A stretch of 64,000 nucleotides of DNA from Oceanobacillus saliphilus (GTDB lineage: Bacteria > Bacillota > Bacilli > Bacillales > Amphibacillaceae). The stretch's first letter is position 1. Every line of letters begins with the position of its first letter. Of this stretch, positions 20,350 through 28,747 are shown piece after piece. Under the pieces are notes generated by a model. The model made no database searches. It saw only the letters and a list, made by a program, of their open reading frames with translations, and had not been told where the DNA came from. The position numbers and the translations under genes were made by a program. Location of the stretch: positions 451,297 to 515,296 of the forward strand of contig NZ_JALCZU010000001.1 of the NCBI RefSeq assembly GCF_023522835.1, written 5' to 3'.

Positions 20350-20605
20350 TGATATATTAGTAGTTTATTTGATCATTTTATTACAAAAAACATCGAAAGT
20401 AGTCATTCTGTAATAGTTCTTCGTTTCTATTTCGTACTATTTTTAAGAAAAATAGAGCCTGCTATTACCAAAATTAGAAGCTTCTTTTCGTTATTTATAC
20501 TTTTTCAATGCTCTGTTCCTCATTCTCCTTTGGAAGGAAATAGATGAATCCATAACAAAAGGACTCCAATAATCAGAGTCCTTTTGCTGTGATATATTAG
20601 TAGTT
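20350..20605. repeat. 16-bp direct repeat in the LysM/3D-DUF1002 gap
   Basis: TGATATATTAGTAGTT occurs at 20350-20365 and again at 20590-20605, 240 bp apart. The 500-bp gap 20218-20717 also holds the LysM/3D gene leader and a terminator at 20556; I see no gene in it. Confidence 0.6.
20556..20586 (-). terminator. Terminator, probably of the DUF1002 gene
   Basis: CAAAAGGACTC pairs with GAGTCCTTTTG across a 9-nt loop; on the minus strand the stem runs into CTTTTGTTATGG. It lies about 130 bases beyond the DUF1002 stop codon. Confidence 0.7.
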
Positions 20606-20717
20606 CCCCTTGACAAATAGACTTGGTAGATTGATTTTAGAGATACACTGCTTAAGTTGGCTTTAGATTATTAGTGGTTTTCTAGGTTTAACCTATTTTA
20701 TTGGTGCCGAAGATAAA

Positions 20718-21605
20718 TTAATTAAACAATCCACTGAGAAAGTCACTTAGTGATGCGAAAATCTCACTGAAGAAATTAGCTACTTTTTCCCAGAATCCTG
20801 CGTCTAATCCAAGTTCATCTGCTTTATCTGCAATTGAATTTGCAATATCCTCTAGTTGGCTTCTCACCGCACCAAAGTCAATATCCAAATTACGCATTTT
20901 ATCAAATAAGTTGATAAGCATTTGGCGGTCTTCTTCATTCAGGTTTATTTCCAGTTTTTCCAATTGTTCGCTCACAATCTGTTCTACATCTTCCCTTGTT
21001 GCCGGGTTCTGATCAGCAATCATTTGCTTGATTTCACTGAGTAGTGTGCTTACTTCCTCCTGGGAGATATCTTCATTCTCGGCAAGATCTGTTGCAACAT
21101 TCAACTCTTCATTAGCGAGTTCCATACGTTCCTTGTCCAGCTCTTCTCCTTCTACATCGTAGGCTTTATAGATTCCTGTCAGAGCAGAATGACCACTCAC
21201 TCGTACTGGAGAAACAATATCAACAGTCGCATTCTCCGCTCCTGCAGTCAAAAGGGCATTTTCATACATTGCCCCGGTAACTTCTGTAATGTTTTCCGGT
21301 GTGACAATAGTTACAGTAAGTCCAGCACCTTCATTCTCAAGGACAATTCTGGCAGAAGAATACATATTAGCATTTGGGTTACCATTAATGAAATCTGCAT
21401 AATCCTGGCCTGTTACATCATATTCTTCCACTGCTTCATTATCAGAAATATTTAGAATGTCACGTACTTCTGTGCGTTGGGAATCCGTTAATTTTTCCCC
21501 GTAAATCAAAATCGTGTTGGAGGCTGCTGAAACGGAAACGGCAAATCCTATAATCAGTGTAAATGCTATAAAAAATAATCCTAGCTTCTTTAAGTTATAT
21601 TTCAT
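20718..21605 (-). CDS. Secreted DUF1002 protein (YpuA-like)
   Basis: A 295-residue protein with an N-terminal signal peptide (LGLFFIAFTLIIGFAVSVSA, cleavage near residue 28). The body starts with TILIYGEKLTDSQRTEVRDIL, followed by SSARIVLENEGAGLTVTIVTPENIT and DIVSPVRVSGHSALTGIYKA, which define DUF1002. A helical, acidic segment follows (about 170-260), and the C-terminus is hydrophobic and amphipathic (FFSEIFASLSDFLSGLFN). Function is unknown; relatives are exported and affect the envelope. It is a single gene. Confidence 0.85.
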   Translation of the reverse strand: MKYNLKKLGLFFIAFTLIIGFAVSVSAASNTILIYGEKLTDSQRTEVRDILNISDNEAVEEYDVTGQDYADFINGNPNANMYSSARIVLENEGAGLTVTIVTPENITEVTGAMYENALLTAGAENATVDIVSPVRVSGHSALTGIYKAYDVEGEELDKERMELANEELNVATDLAENEDISQEEVSTLLSEIKQMIADQNPATREDVEQIVSEQLEKLEINLNEEDRQMLINLFDKMRNLDIDFGAVRSQLEDIANSIADKADELGLDAGFWEKVANFFSEIFASLSDFLSGLFN

Positions 21606-21866
21606 ATTTTATTTCCCCTTTTTAAACGATCCTAATTTATATGCTTGTGCACACAAAATAATACTATTTTGTTATTCTATTATAACGTTTTAGACTTCAT
21701 ATGAACATATTTTTCTCAAAACACTTTGCTTACAACTGTCTAAACGAGCAGATACCTTTCCATATATTTCGTGTTAGTGTATATTTAGGGTAACGAAATA
21801 TATTCAAGAAAGAAGGTCTTTGGAATCAACGATACAGGCCAAACAGCAAAGCGTAATTTAGCGATC

Positions 21867-23066
21867 ATGTGGTTTGCCAACTTTTTTGTAAGTGGCAGTA
21901 TGACGATGGTTATTCCATTTATCTCATTATATATTGATTCAATGGGGAACTTTTCTGATTCTTATGTTCAGACATGGTCAGGATTAACCTTTGGGGTAAC
22001 ATTCATTGCAGCTTTTATCTTCTCTCCAATTTGGGGAAGAGTCGGAGATAAATATGGAAGAAAGAACATTTTAATTATATCTGCATTTGGGATTGGATTA
22101 TCAGTTTTTCTAATGGGGTTTGCCACATCAGTATGGCAGCTTTTTTTGTTACGTTTATTTATGGGAATTGTGACAGGATTTATTCCTATGTCACAAGCAT
22201 TCATTTCGACACAGACACCCAAAGAGGTCGCCGGGAAAGTTCTCGGAACATTACAGACAGGAAGTATCACTGGTGCTTTGATGGGACCCATGCTTGGTGG
22301 CGTTCTTGCAGATGCATTCGGGTATACAACTACATTTATATGGGTTTCCATAACTATATTTCTATCCGGATTTCTCGTTATGTTCGGTGTTAAAGAAGTA
22401 AAGTTACGATTATCTAATGATAAAAATGATTATAAATCGTACAGCAGTAAAGAAGTTCTTCAGCATATTCTACAAAGACCTGTCCTCCTTGTTGTTATGC
22501 TGCTTTCTGCACTCGTACAAATCGCACATTTCAGTATACAACCAATCCTTTCTTTATTTGTGGAGGAAATTCATGGTCCTGTCCATATTGCATTTTTTGC
22601 AGGGATGGCCTTCTCTGCCGCTGGTCTGGGAAATCTGTTAATGGCCAGAAGCTGGGGGAAACTGGGAGACCGTATCGGTTATATTAAAATACTGATCACC
22701 CTTTTATTCGTTGCAGGAATTGTTTATCTACCTGGAGCATTCGTAACTAATATTTGGCAGCTGATTATCTTAAGATTCCTTCTTGGCGTATCAATTGGAG
22801 GAATTGTTCCATTGAGAATCGCCTATATCAGACAAGAAGCACCTTTATCCATGCAGGGAGAAGTACTTGGCTACAACACCAGCCTTCGTTTCCTTGGGAA
22901 CATTATCGGCCCCGCACTTGGTGGACTTATTGCGGCTGCCTGGGGTTTCTCAGCCGTATTCTTCATCACTAGTATGCTGCTTATTTTAAGTGGGTTTATC
23001 ATGCTTATTGCCTGGTACAAATATGAATATTCACCAAAGCATTCACATTCTCTTTCCTCACGATAA
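21867..23066 (+). CDS. MFS drug/metabolite efflux transporter (5' end uncertain)
   Basis: A major-facilitator transporter of 399 residues from ATG 21867, with about twelve helices. Motif A is GRVGDKYGRKNIL, and the mid-protein repeat GRSWGKLGDRIGY-like segment (RSWGKLGDRIGYI) is present, as in MdtG/YttB-type exporters. The start is problematic. Family members begin a few residues earlier, and in-frame codons upstream read TAKRNLAIM, which looks native. Yet no ATG, GTG or TTG exists in that frame back to the stop at 21786. A ribosome site (AGAAAGAAGG, 21807-21816) precedes a TTG at 21820 in another frame. A one-base indel or a non-standard start is possible. Confidence 0.82.
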   Translation: MWFANFFVSGSMTMVIPFISLYIDSMGNFSDSYVQTWSGLTFGVTFIAAFIFSPIWGRVGDKYGRKNILIISAFGIGLSVFLMGFATSVWQLFLLRLFMGIVTGFIPMSQAFISTQTPKEVAGKVLGTLQTGSITGALMGPMLGGVLADAFGYTTTFIWVSITIFLSGFLVMFGVKEVKLRLSNDKNDYKSYSSKEVLQHILQRPVLLVVMLLSALVQIAHFSIQPILSLFVEEIHGPVHIAFFAGMAFSAAGLGNLLMARSWGKLGDRIGYIKILITLLFVAGIVYLPGAFVTNIWQLIILRFLLGVSIGGIVPLRIAYIRQEAPLSMQGEVLGYNTSLRFLGNIIGPALGGLIAAAWGFSAVFFITSMLLILSGFIMLIAWYKYEYSPKHSHSLSSR

Positions 23067-23222
23067 AAAGATGGGACATTGGGAAGCCTTTTAAATAAAA
23101 AACTCCGAGTATATATGTTAGAGTTTTCGGAGATTGTAAAACGGAATGATTGATTTGTTTCCACAAATATGCTAAAACTAACAGAGTCCTAGTAAAACAT
23201 TAAAAGAAAGAAAGTGATAGCA

Positions 23223-23468
23223 ATGGGTATAGTCGTTGTAGAAGTCTGTGACGGTAATGCAATCACTACATTAGATATAGAAGGTATAATCGAAGCGGAA
23301 TTTCCAGAAGTCGCAGTACTAATGAATGAATGTCTATCGTTCTGCGGTTTATGTGCTGTAAGACCTTATGCACTTGTTAACAATAATCGAGTCTGGGGTA
23401 AAACCCCGGAAGAGTGCCTCGAAAAAATACGTGAAGAAATAAAAAAAGAACTAGCTGTATATCAATAA
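23223..23468 (+). CDS. DUF1450 family protein (YuzB-like)
   Basis: A small cytosolic protein, 81 residues from ATG 23223 (MGIVVVEVCDG); a GTG three codons upstream is an alternative start. The family signature is CLSFCGLCAVRPYALVN, giving C-x(3)-C-x(2)-C, followed by TPEECLEKIREEI. The cysteine spacing suggests a thioredoxin-like iron-sulfur ferredoxin fold, though activity is unproven for the family. Its last codons form the left arm of its own terminator. Confidence 0.82.
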   Translation: MGIVVVEVCDGNAITTLDIEGIIEAEFPEVAVLMNECLSFCGLCAVRPYALVNNNRVWGKTPEECLEKIREEIKKELAVYQ

Positions 23469-23487
23469 AACAGCTAGTTCTTTTTTC
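23444..23487 (+). terminator. Terminator overlapping the DUF1450 stop
   Basis: AAAGAACTAGCTG (within the last codons) pairs with CAGCTAGTTCTTT and is followed by a T-run, so the stem includes coding sequence. Confidence 0.85.
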
Positions 23488-23520
23488 GACAATATATTTC
23501 CTAGGAAATATATTGTCGAA
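23485..23520. repeat. Perfect 36-bp palindrome
   Basis: Positions 23485-23520 form a perfect inverted repeat with no spacer; the left arm begins TTCGACAATATATTT and the centre is CCTAGG. It abuts the T-run of the preceding terminator and is itself followed by TTTTC. It may be a second terminator or a protein-binding or cruciform site. Confidence 0.85.
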
Positions 23521-23601
23521 TTTTCTTTGTTTAGAATTTGTTCCTTTTCAATCTTCGTAGCGAATGGATACTGAGACACTAGATAAGCATCTTCGGCCAT
23601 T

Positions 23602-23679
23602 GCTCTGGAAAATACACTCACGGACCTTAGAGCAGCTAGTGAGCCAATTTGCGCTAAAGTGCAGTGTATTTCTCAGGGC
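23602..23679. repeat. Family B repeat, partly decayed copy
   Basis: The ends GCTCTGGAAAATACAC and GTGTATTTCTCAGGGC flank a shortened core of about 46 bp (containing GTGAGCCAATTTGCGCTAAAG). The outer words ATCTTCGGCC before and GGTTAAAAGATTGCAG after match intact copies. It occupies the 320-bp gap between the DUF1450 gene and the alcohol dehydrogenase. Confidence 0.75.
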
Positions 23680-23787
23680 TGGTTAAAAGATTGCAGTCTA
23701 TCCTGTGTCACATTTTACAACTAGTGCACCATCACCAAGTTAATTATGCAGGAAGGACAGTATAAAAATTACCTTCCTCCCAAAAAA

Positions 23788-24957
23788 TTAAAGACTGGCT
23801 TTAAAAATTTCAATAGAATCCTGTTTCGATAATTTCTTATAAACACCGTATTCTGGCCTTGCTATAACCGTCTTTTCAGCCATTAGCTCAACTGTGCTTT
23901 CGTCGATGTCATAATCCGCAAGCGTTGCAGGTGCACCGATACTACTCCAGAATTCACGAAGCTTATCAATTCCTTCAAGGGCAATTTCCTTATCCGATTT
24001 CCCGGTAGTCGATACATCAAACACCCTGACAGCAAGCTGTTTGAAACGAGGAGCATTTTCTTCATCCAGTACATGCTTCATCCAATTGGGAAACAGGATT
24101 GCCAACCCTCCGCCATGTGGAATATCGTGAACTGCTGATACAGCATGCTCCAGGTTATGTGTTGCCCAATCACCCCGATATCCCATATTCAACATATTAT
24201 TCAATGCCAGGGTTCCACTAAGCATTATAGTGGCGCGATAATCGTAGTTTTCAGGTTCTGCAAGAAGTTTTGGAGCCGTTTCGATTACGGTTAAGAGAAT
24301 GCCCTCACAAAAACGATCCTGCACGGGTGTGTTTGTTGTTCTATGAAAATAGTGCTCAAGTACATGTGACATCATATCCACAATGCCGTATATTGTTTGA
24401 TCACGCGGAACGGAAAACGTATGCTCGGGATCCAAAATGGAGAATTTAGGATACGTATGTGCTGTACCCCAACCATGCTTTTCATTCATTTCCCAATTGG
24501 TAATTACCGATCCGGCATTCATTTCTGAACCAGTGGCAGCAAGTGTCAAGACTGTACCGAACGGCAATGCACCATCTGCCTGGACTTTCTTCGTAACAAC
24601 ATCCCACATATCTTCTTCGGTTGTTGCCCCAACTGCAATTGCCTTTGTACAGTCAATCGTGCTTCCACCACCGACAGCCAAGAGAAATTCAATTGCTTCA
24701 TCCTTACAGATTTCCACACCTCTACGTACTGTTGTAATACGGGGATTCGGCTCCACACCTGATAATTCAAATATCTCGGCACCAATTTTGCCCAATTCAT
24801 TAATAACTTTATCATATATTCCATTTCGCTTGATACTACCGCCGCCGTAGACGATCAGAACACGCTTCCCGTAAAGTTTTACTTCATCTGACAGCTTATC
24901 AATCTGACCTTTACCAAAAATTAATTTCGTCGGATTCTGATACGTAAAATTATCCAT
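23788..24957 (-). CDS. Iron-containing alcohol dehydrogenase (butanol dehydrogenase/YugJ type)
   Basis: A 389-residue group III alcohol dehydrogenase. The nucleotide-binding loop is [16 protein letters not shown] near 95-110. The iron site uses an Asp and His near 195-215 ([12 protein letters not shown]) and two more His in [20 protein letters not shown] near 265-285. The start [17 protein letters not shown] is typical of NADPH-dependent butanol/long-chain aldehyde reductases (YqhD/YugJ/BdhA). It probably reduces toxic or fermentation aldehydes. It is 16 bases downstream of ridA, so the two are probably co-transcribed. Confidence 0.92.
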   Translation of the reverse strand: MDNFTYQNPTKLIFGKGQIDKLSDEVKLYGKRVLIVYGGGSIKRNGIYDKVINELGKIGAEIFELSGVEPNPRITTVRRGVEICKDEAIEFLLAVGGGSTIDCTKAIAVGATTEEDMWDVVTKKVQADGALPFGTVLTLAATGSEMNAGSVITNWEMNEKHGWGTAHTYPKFSILDPEHTFSVPRDQTIYGIVDMMSHVLEHYFHRTTNTPVQDRFCEGILLTVIETAPKLLAEPENYDYRATIMLSGTLALNNMLNMGYRGDWATHNLEHAVSAVHDIPHGGGLAILFPNWMKHVLDEENAPRFKQLAVRVFDVSTTGKSDKEIALEGIDKLREFWSSIGAPATLADYDIDESTVELMAEKTVIARPEYGVYKKLSKQDSIEIFKASL

Positions 24958-24973
24958 AAAGAATACCTCCTGA

Positions 24974-25351
24974 TTATTTGGTATATGCTATAACATCCAT
25001 TTCAATCAATACATCTTTAGGTAAACGACTTACTTCGACAGTTGCCCGTGCTGGATAAGGCTCTGTTAAAAAGCTGCCGTAGATTTCATTGACTGTCACG
25101 AAATCATCCATCGATGATAAGTAAATCGTGAATTTAACAACCTGTGAAAAACTGGTATTTGCTTCATCAAGAATTGCTTTTAAATTACCCAACACTTGTT
25201 TTGTCTGATTCTCAATACCTTCAACCACTTCACCAGTTTGTGGATCAATCGGAATTTGCCCGGAAACATATACAAAGTCTCCCGCCTGAATCGCCTGGGA
25301 ATATGGACCAATTGCCGCTGGTGCTTTTTCAGTATAAATTGCTTTTAACAT
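24974..25351 (-). CDS. ridA: RidA family enamine/imine deaminase
   Basis: A 125-residue RidA (YjgF/YER057c/UK114) protein that hydrolyses reactive enamines and imines released by PLP enzymes. Signature segments are [44 protein letters not shown], and [23 protein letters not shown], which holds the substrate-binding Arg. The start follows AGGAGG. It is the first gene of a probable ridA-alcohol dehydrogenase operon. Confidence 0.95.
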   Translation of the reverse strand: MLKAIYTEKAPAAIGPYSQAIQAGDFVYVSGQIPIDPQTGEVVEGIENQTKQVLGNLKAILDEANTSFSQVVKFTIYLSSMDDFVTVNEIYGSFLTEPYPARATVEVSRLPKDVLIEMDVIAYTK

Positions 25352-25415
25352 TTCATTTCCTCCTAATAAGATCAGTATGTTTGCTGTAATATGCGCTACT
25401 GCGCTTTTCTATATC

Positions 25416-26051
25416 TTACCAGTTCCTTAATTCCATTGCTATTACATCCCTGTATTCCATAACAGACCGAACATAGTATATATCGCCATAGCATGCTTCG
25501 TATTGCTCAGCTTCCTTGCGAAGGCATGTATAGATGGATTGATCTGGTGCATTCTCATACATTTCCCTTGAAAAATCAATGGCTGCTTCTTCTGAATATG
25601 TACCCTTTTCTTGCTGGACATAATCAATAAACCCCAGGCCAAAATTATAGGACTGAACTGCAAGGTGCAAGTCGCCATCCGCATCCTCCAATGTTTTGGA
25701 AAAATAATAGGCTCCCTGTTTGATAGATAATTCCGGGTCATTGATACATCCCTTTTTGCCACAGTAGCTCTCAGAGGATTGCATCGGGTCAGCACCCCTG
25801 CCACCAGACTCCTGCATCATCATTGCGAGCAGAACATCCACGTACCCGGAAACATTGTATTCCCTAGCATATTTTTCTACCATTGGCTTGTAATGAAGAA
25901 CGTAGTCACTAATCGAAGGTAACGTCTTCTCCGTATCGTTAACATCCTTCTCATATGTCAGGAATGATAGCATAAGGAAAGTCCCGATGAGCAATACAGT
26001 TATCAAAATTACCTGTTTTACAGCCTGTTTAACTTTTTTGTTTATTTTCAT
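25416..26051 (-). CDS. Lysozyme-like murein hydrolase, membrane anchored (YocA type)
   Basis: A 211-residue protein with one N-terminal membrane helix (about 13-31) and an extracytoplasmic lysozyme-like domain (PF13702 type). The proposed catalytic Glu81 lies in LAMMMQESGGRGADPMQSS. LSIKQGAYYFSKTL and AVQSYNFGLGFIDYV complete the goose-lysozyme-like signature. Four cysteines (SYCGKKGC, TCLRKEAEQYEAC) could form disulfides outside the membrane. Its start overlaps the end of the membrane-protein gene upstream by 23 bases, indicating translational coupling. A role in peptidoglycan remodelling is inferred. Confidence 0.88.
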   Translation of the reverse strand: MKINKKVKQAVKQVILITVLLIGTFLMLSFLTYEKDVNDTEKTLPSISDYVLHYKPMVEKYAREYNVSGYVDVLLAMMMQESGGRGADPMQSSESYCGKKGCINDPELSIKQGAYYFSKTLEDADGDLHLAVQSYNFGLGFIDYVQQEKGTYSEEAAIDFSREMYENAPDQSIYTCLRKEAEQYEACYGDIYYVRSVMEYRDVIAMELRNW

Positions 26052-26487
26052 GATGATCTTTCCCTTTTTCTATTCGTACAACAATGAGTAGCCAAACTAC
26101 AAATCCATATAGCATATGGCCGACAAGCCAATATGCAAAGGCTGATTGATCGGTAATTTCTGGTGTCCGTTCTGAAAGAGCCGTCGTTAAATAAAGCAGG
26201 GCACCGATTAATGTGTTTACTATGATATATGGTGCCATCTTTATATGGATGTCTTTCTTTCTAAATAAAAAGTAGATGACAAATACGAGTGCAACAGAAA
26301 CGATCATATGCAGAACAAACTCTTCTCCCCCGCTGAGTGTCCAATCTCCTACAATTGGGAAATAATCAATATTCATGAGAAGAACATATACTTTTTTACC
26401 TGTTGTCTGTTCAATAAGCTTGAAAAAACCGCCGAGTATCAATCCTGCTATCATTCCAATTATAAAAAGCTTGTTGACTAGTTTCAT
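26029..26487 (-). CDS. Four-helix membrane protein of unknown function
   Basis: A 152-residue integral membrane protein with about four helices (near 6-26, 52-72, 84-104 and 120-140). I start it at MKLVNKLFI, seven bases after GGAG; a frame 28 residues longer would run into the MATE gene and lacks a ribosome site. I do not recognise a named family. It sits between a MATE exporter and the lysozyme-like gene on the same strand and overlaps the latter, so the three may form an operon. Confidence 0.75.
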   Translation of the reverse strand: MKLVNKLFIIGMIAGLILGGFFKLIEQTTGKKVYVLLMNIDYFPIVGDWTLSGGEEFVLHMIVSVALVFVIYFLFRKKDIHIKMAPYIIVNTLIGALLYLTTALSERTPEITDQSAFAYWLVGHMLYGFVVWLLIVVRIEKGKDHHENKQKS

Positions 26488-26518
26488 AGAGTAGCTCCAA
26501 TAGTTTATGTCATCTCTC

Positions 26519-27853
26519 CTAAAATAAATCCTTTTGACGCCATTTACCAAAATGATAATAAAGGATGGCAATCAGACTGCTGACGATAAAGCTTATTCCC
26601 ATGCCGATTGCAATTCCAATTTCACCATAACCTTTGGCAAATAACGCTGTGAGCGGGTAACGCAGAACCCAAAAGGAAATGATATTCAACACCAACACCT
26701 GATACATTGCACCTGCAGCTCTGACAATTCCATTTAAAATAAAATTAATGCCCAAAAATGGATAACAGAGTGCGATAATCTGTAAATATCTAGTACCAAA
26801 TTCAACAGCTTCTTCTTCACGAATAAACAGTCTGATACCGTATTCGGCAAAAAAAGCGACAATGATTCCGACGAGAAACATAACGGAAAAATTATATAGA
26901 ACGCCATACTTCGCAATGTCTTTTACCCTGTCCCAGTTCCTAACACCTATATTTTGTCCTGCCATACTGCTTACGGCTGTACTAAGAGCATGGGCTGGGA
27001 GCATCAAAACACTATCCAAACGTTGTGCAGCACTGAACCCCGCGACAACTCCCCCGCCAAAAACAGTGACAACACTCATGATTGCTGCAGAGCCTGCAGA
27101 TATGACAGACATTTGTAAACCGGATGGAATTCCGAGATTTAATATGAGTGCAACCTCTCTCCGTTTTGGCAGTTGAGGAATACTGAATGGAGCAAGTTTT
27201 TTTCGCAGCATATAGGTGACCCCATATAAAAACGCAATGCCTTGAGAGAGTATTGTTGCATATGCAGCACCCTCCACACCCCAATTAAATCCACTTATCA
27301 ATAGAGGATCTAAAACAATATTCAGCATAACTGCAAGGGTTACAAAGCGCAGTGGGGTCTTACTGTCTCCCAATGATCGCAGTACGGTACTGATAAAATT
27401 ATAGCCAAACAAAAACAATATGCCGAGGAAATTAATCTGAAGATAAGCATTTGCCTGCTCCATCATTTCCACAGGTGTACCTAGCAACAATAAGAATTGT
27501 TCGGAAAACACGTAACCGATAAGTCCAAGTACAATGGCAATCGTTGTCAACAACACGACAAAGGCATTTAAATAGCTCTTTAACCCTTCTTCATTGTCCT
27601 TCCCCTTTTGCTGGGACAAAATAGTCAATGCAGCGTTATTCAATCCGATAATAAATGAGAGTACAATAAAAATAATTGTAGTCGATACACCAATGGCACC
27701 CAACGCACTTGCTCCCAGCAAATTACCTACCCAAAGACTGTCAATAAACTGATAGGAAGTTTGCAGCAAGTTTGTCAGAATGATAGGACCAGAAAAAACA
27801 AATAACTGTTTCAAAATATTCCCTTGTGTAAAATCATGTTGCTTTTTCATCAT
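26519..27853 (-). CDS. MATE family multidrug exporter
   Basis: A 444-residue transporter with twelve predicted helices in two MatE halves. The N-terminus is typical (LKQLFVFSGPIILTNLLQTSYQFIDSLWVGNLLG), as are SVISAGSAAIMSVVTVFGGGVVAGFSAAQRLDSV and AGQNIGVRNWDRV in the second half. It probably exports cationic compounds using Na+ or H+. It is the first gene of a possible three-gene operon with the membrane protein and the lysozyme-like protein. Confidence 0.93.
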   Translation of the reverse strand: MMKKQHDFTQGNILKQLFVFSGPIILTNLLQTSYQFIDSLWVGNLLGASALGAIGVSTTIIFIVLSFIIGLNNAALTILSQQKGKDNEEGLKSYLNAFVVLLTTIAIVLGLIGYVFSEQFLLLLGTPVEMMEQANAYLQINFLGILFLFGYNFISTVLRSLGDSKTPLRFVTLAVMLNIVLDPLLISGFNWGVEGAAYATILSQGIAFLYGVTYMLRKKLAPFSIPQLPKRREVALILNLGIPSGLQMSVISAGSAAIMSVVTVFGGGVVAGFSAAQRLDSVLMLPAHALSTAVSSMAGQNIGVRNWDRVKDIAKYGVLYNFSVMFLVGIIVAFFAEYGIRLFIREEEAVEFGTRYLQIIALCYPFLGINFILNGIVRAAGAMYQVLVLNIISFWVLRYPLTALFAKGYGEIGIAIGMGISFIVSSLIAILYYHFGKWRQKDLF

Positions 27854-28014
27854 AAAACCAGCTTTCCATACATCTTTCTATCTTATTATAAATCTCAACT
27901 TTCACTTCAGTAAAATAAGGTCTATCGTTTAACAGGGTAAACTTAACATACCGCTAATAATCCGCCTTTTTTACTTGGAAAAAGTAAGTAATGAAACAAG
28001 TTACTTCGGTAACC

Positions 28015-28131
28015 GCAGCCCGTATACACTCCGCTTTCCACGGGCGGCTGGTGAGCCCTCCTCGTGCTTTCGCACTGCGGGGTCTCTCCTATGCCTTTCC
28101 TCCCGTTGGAGTCTACGTGTATACGGGCTGC
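28015..28131. repeat. Family C palindromic repeat, copy 1
   Basis: A 117-bp unit bounded by 15-bp inverted ends, GCAGCCCGTATACAC and GTGTATACGGGCTGC. The core has CCACGGGCGGCTGGTGAGCC, CTCGTGCTTTCGCA and TCCCGTTGGAGTCTACG, which match the core of family B. The left and right halves can pair along most of the unit. It lies in the 890-bp gap 27854-28747 together with family B copy 28475 and a terminator. I see no gene there. Confidence 0.85.
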
Positions 28132-28474
28132 TAGTATGGAGTTTTTTGAAAACAAATTCTCAGCAAGACTTTTGGATTAACTATGATTTCACCTAACATT
28201 TTATAACAATCCACAAAAATCTTTTGTAATCATTAGCTTCACTCGTCATGAATTGCTCTGTTCGGATACGCACACCATAGGGGAATTACTTTAGCTTCCT
28301 CGAGAAAAACCGCTCTGCAAATCTTTGGACATGCCTGTTCCCACAGGACAATGAATGCTTCGTCAGCTTCGTTTTGGTTTACATTTTCAAGGAGTCACCT
28401 CCCACTGCTCACCCGTACTGGTGTAGCTACTGTATGAAGCAATTTCAGCTATTAGAGCAGTAATCTTCTAACCA

Positions 28475-28592
28475 GCTCTGGGAAATACACGGAGACTTCT
28501 GCGGGAGCAGAGGCATCGGTGAGACAGCGTAGCGCTTTAGCGCAAGTTGGCTCACCAGCCGCCCGCGAAAAGCGCAGTGTATTTCCCAGAGC
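28475..28592. repeat. Family B palindromic repeat, intact copy
   Basis: A 118-bp unit with 16-bp inverted ends, GCTCTGGGAAATACAC and GTGTATTTCCCAGAGC. Nested pairs continue inside (GCGGG with CCCGC, GGTGAG with CTCACC, GCGCTTTAGCGC at the tip), giving one long hairpin. Flanking words TAATCTTC and GAAGATGATTA are also complementary. It is nearly identical to the copy at 50602. Confidence 0.88.
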
Positions 28593-28689
28593 GACGGCCG
28601 AAGATGATTATCTAGCGTCGCAGTGTATCTCCAACCCACTTAATTCTTCCGAGGTCAATTTAAATATACGAAAATAGAGTTCCTCATTA

Positions 28690-28733
28690 CAAAAATTAAG
28701 GTGACCTAGTATTCACCATGATCACCTTAATTA
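28690..28733 (-). terminator. Terminator downstream of the TRAP permease gene
   Basis: AATTAAGGTGA pairs with TCACCTTAATT across a 17-nt loop that also has internal pairing. On the minus strand it ends in AATTTTTGTAATG. Confidence 0.75.
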
Positions 28734-28747
28734 TAGTATATTTTCTT

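Noticed and set aside
20218-20420. c-di-AMP (ydaO) riboswitch or WalR box upstream of the LysM/3D gene
   Set aside because: Neither the ydaO core nor two TGTWAH half-sites at N5 spacing could be found, despite the YocH-like product.
27975-28196. 73-codon frame through the family C repeat
   Set aside because: Same reason: coding potential follows from the repeat and is not preserved in the second copy.
28015-28592. Paired B and C repeats as ends of an insertion sequence
   Set aside because: The DNA between them has no transposase frame, and their ends differ from each other, so they are not the two ends of one element.
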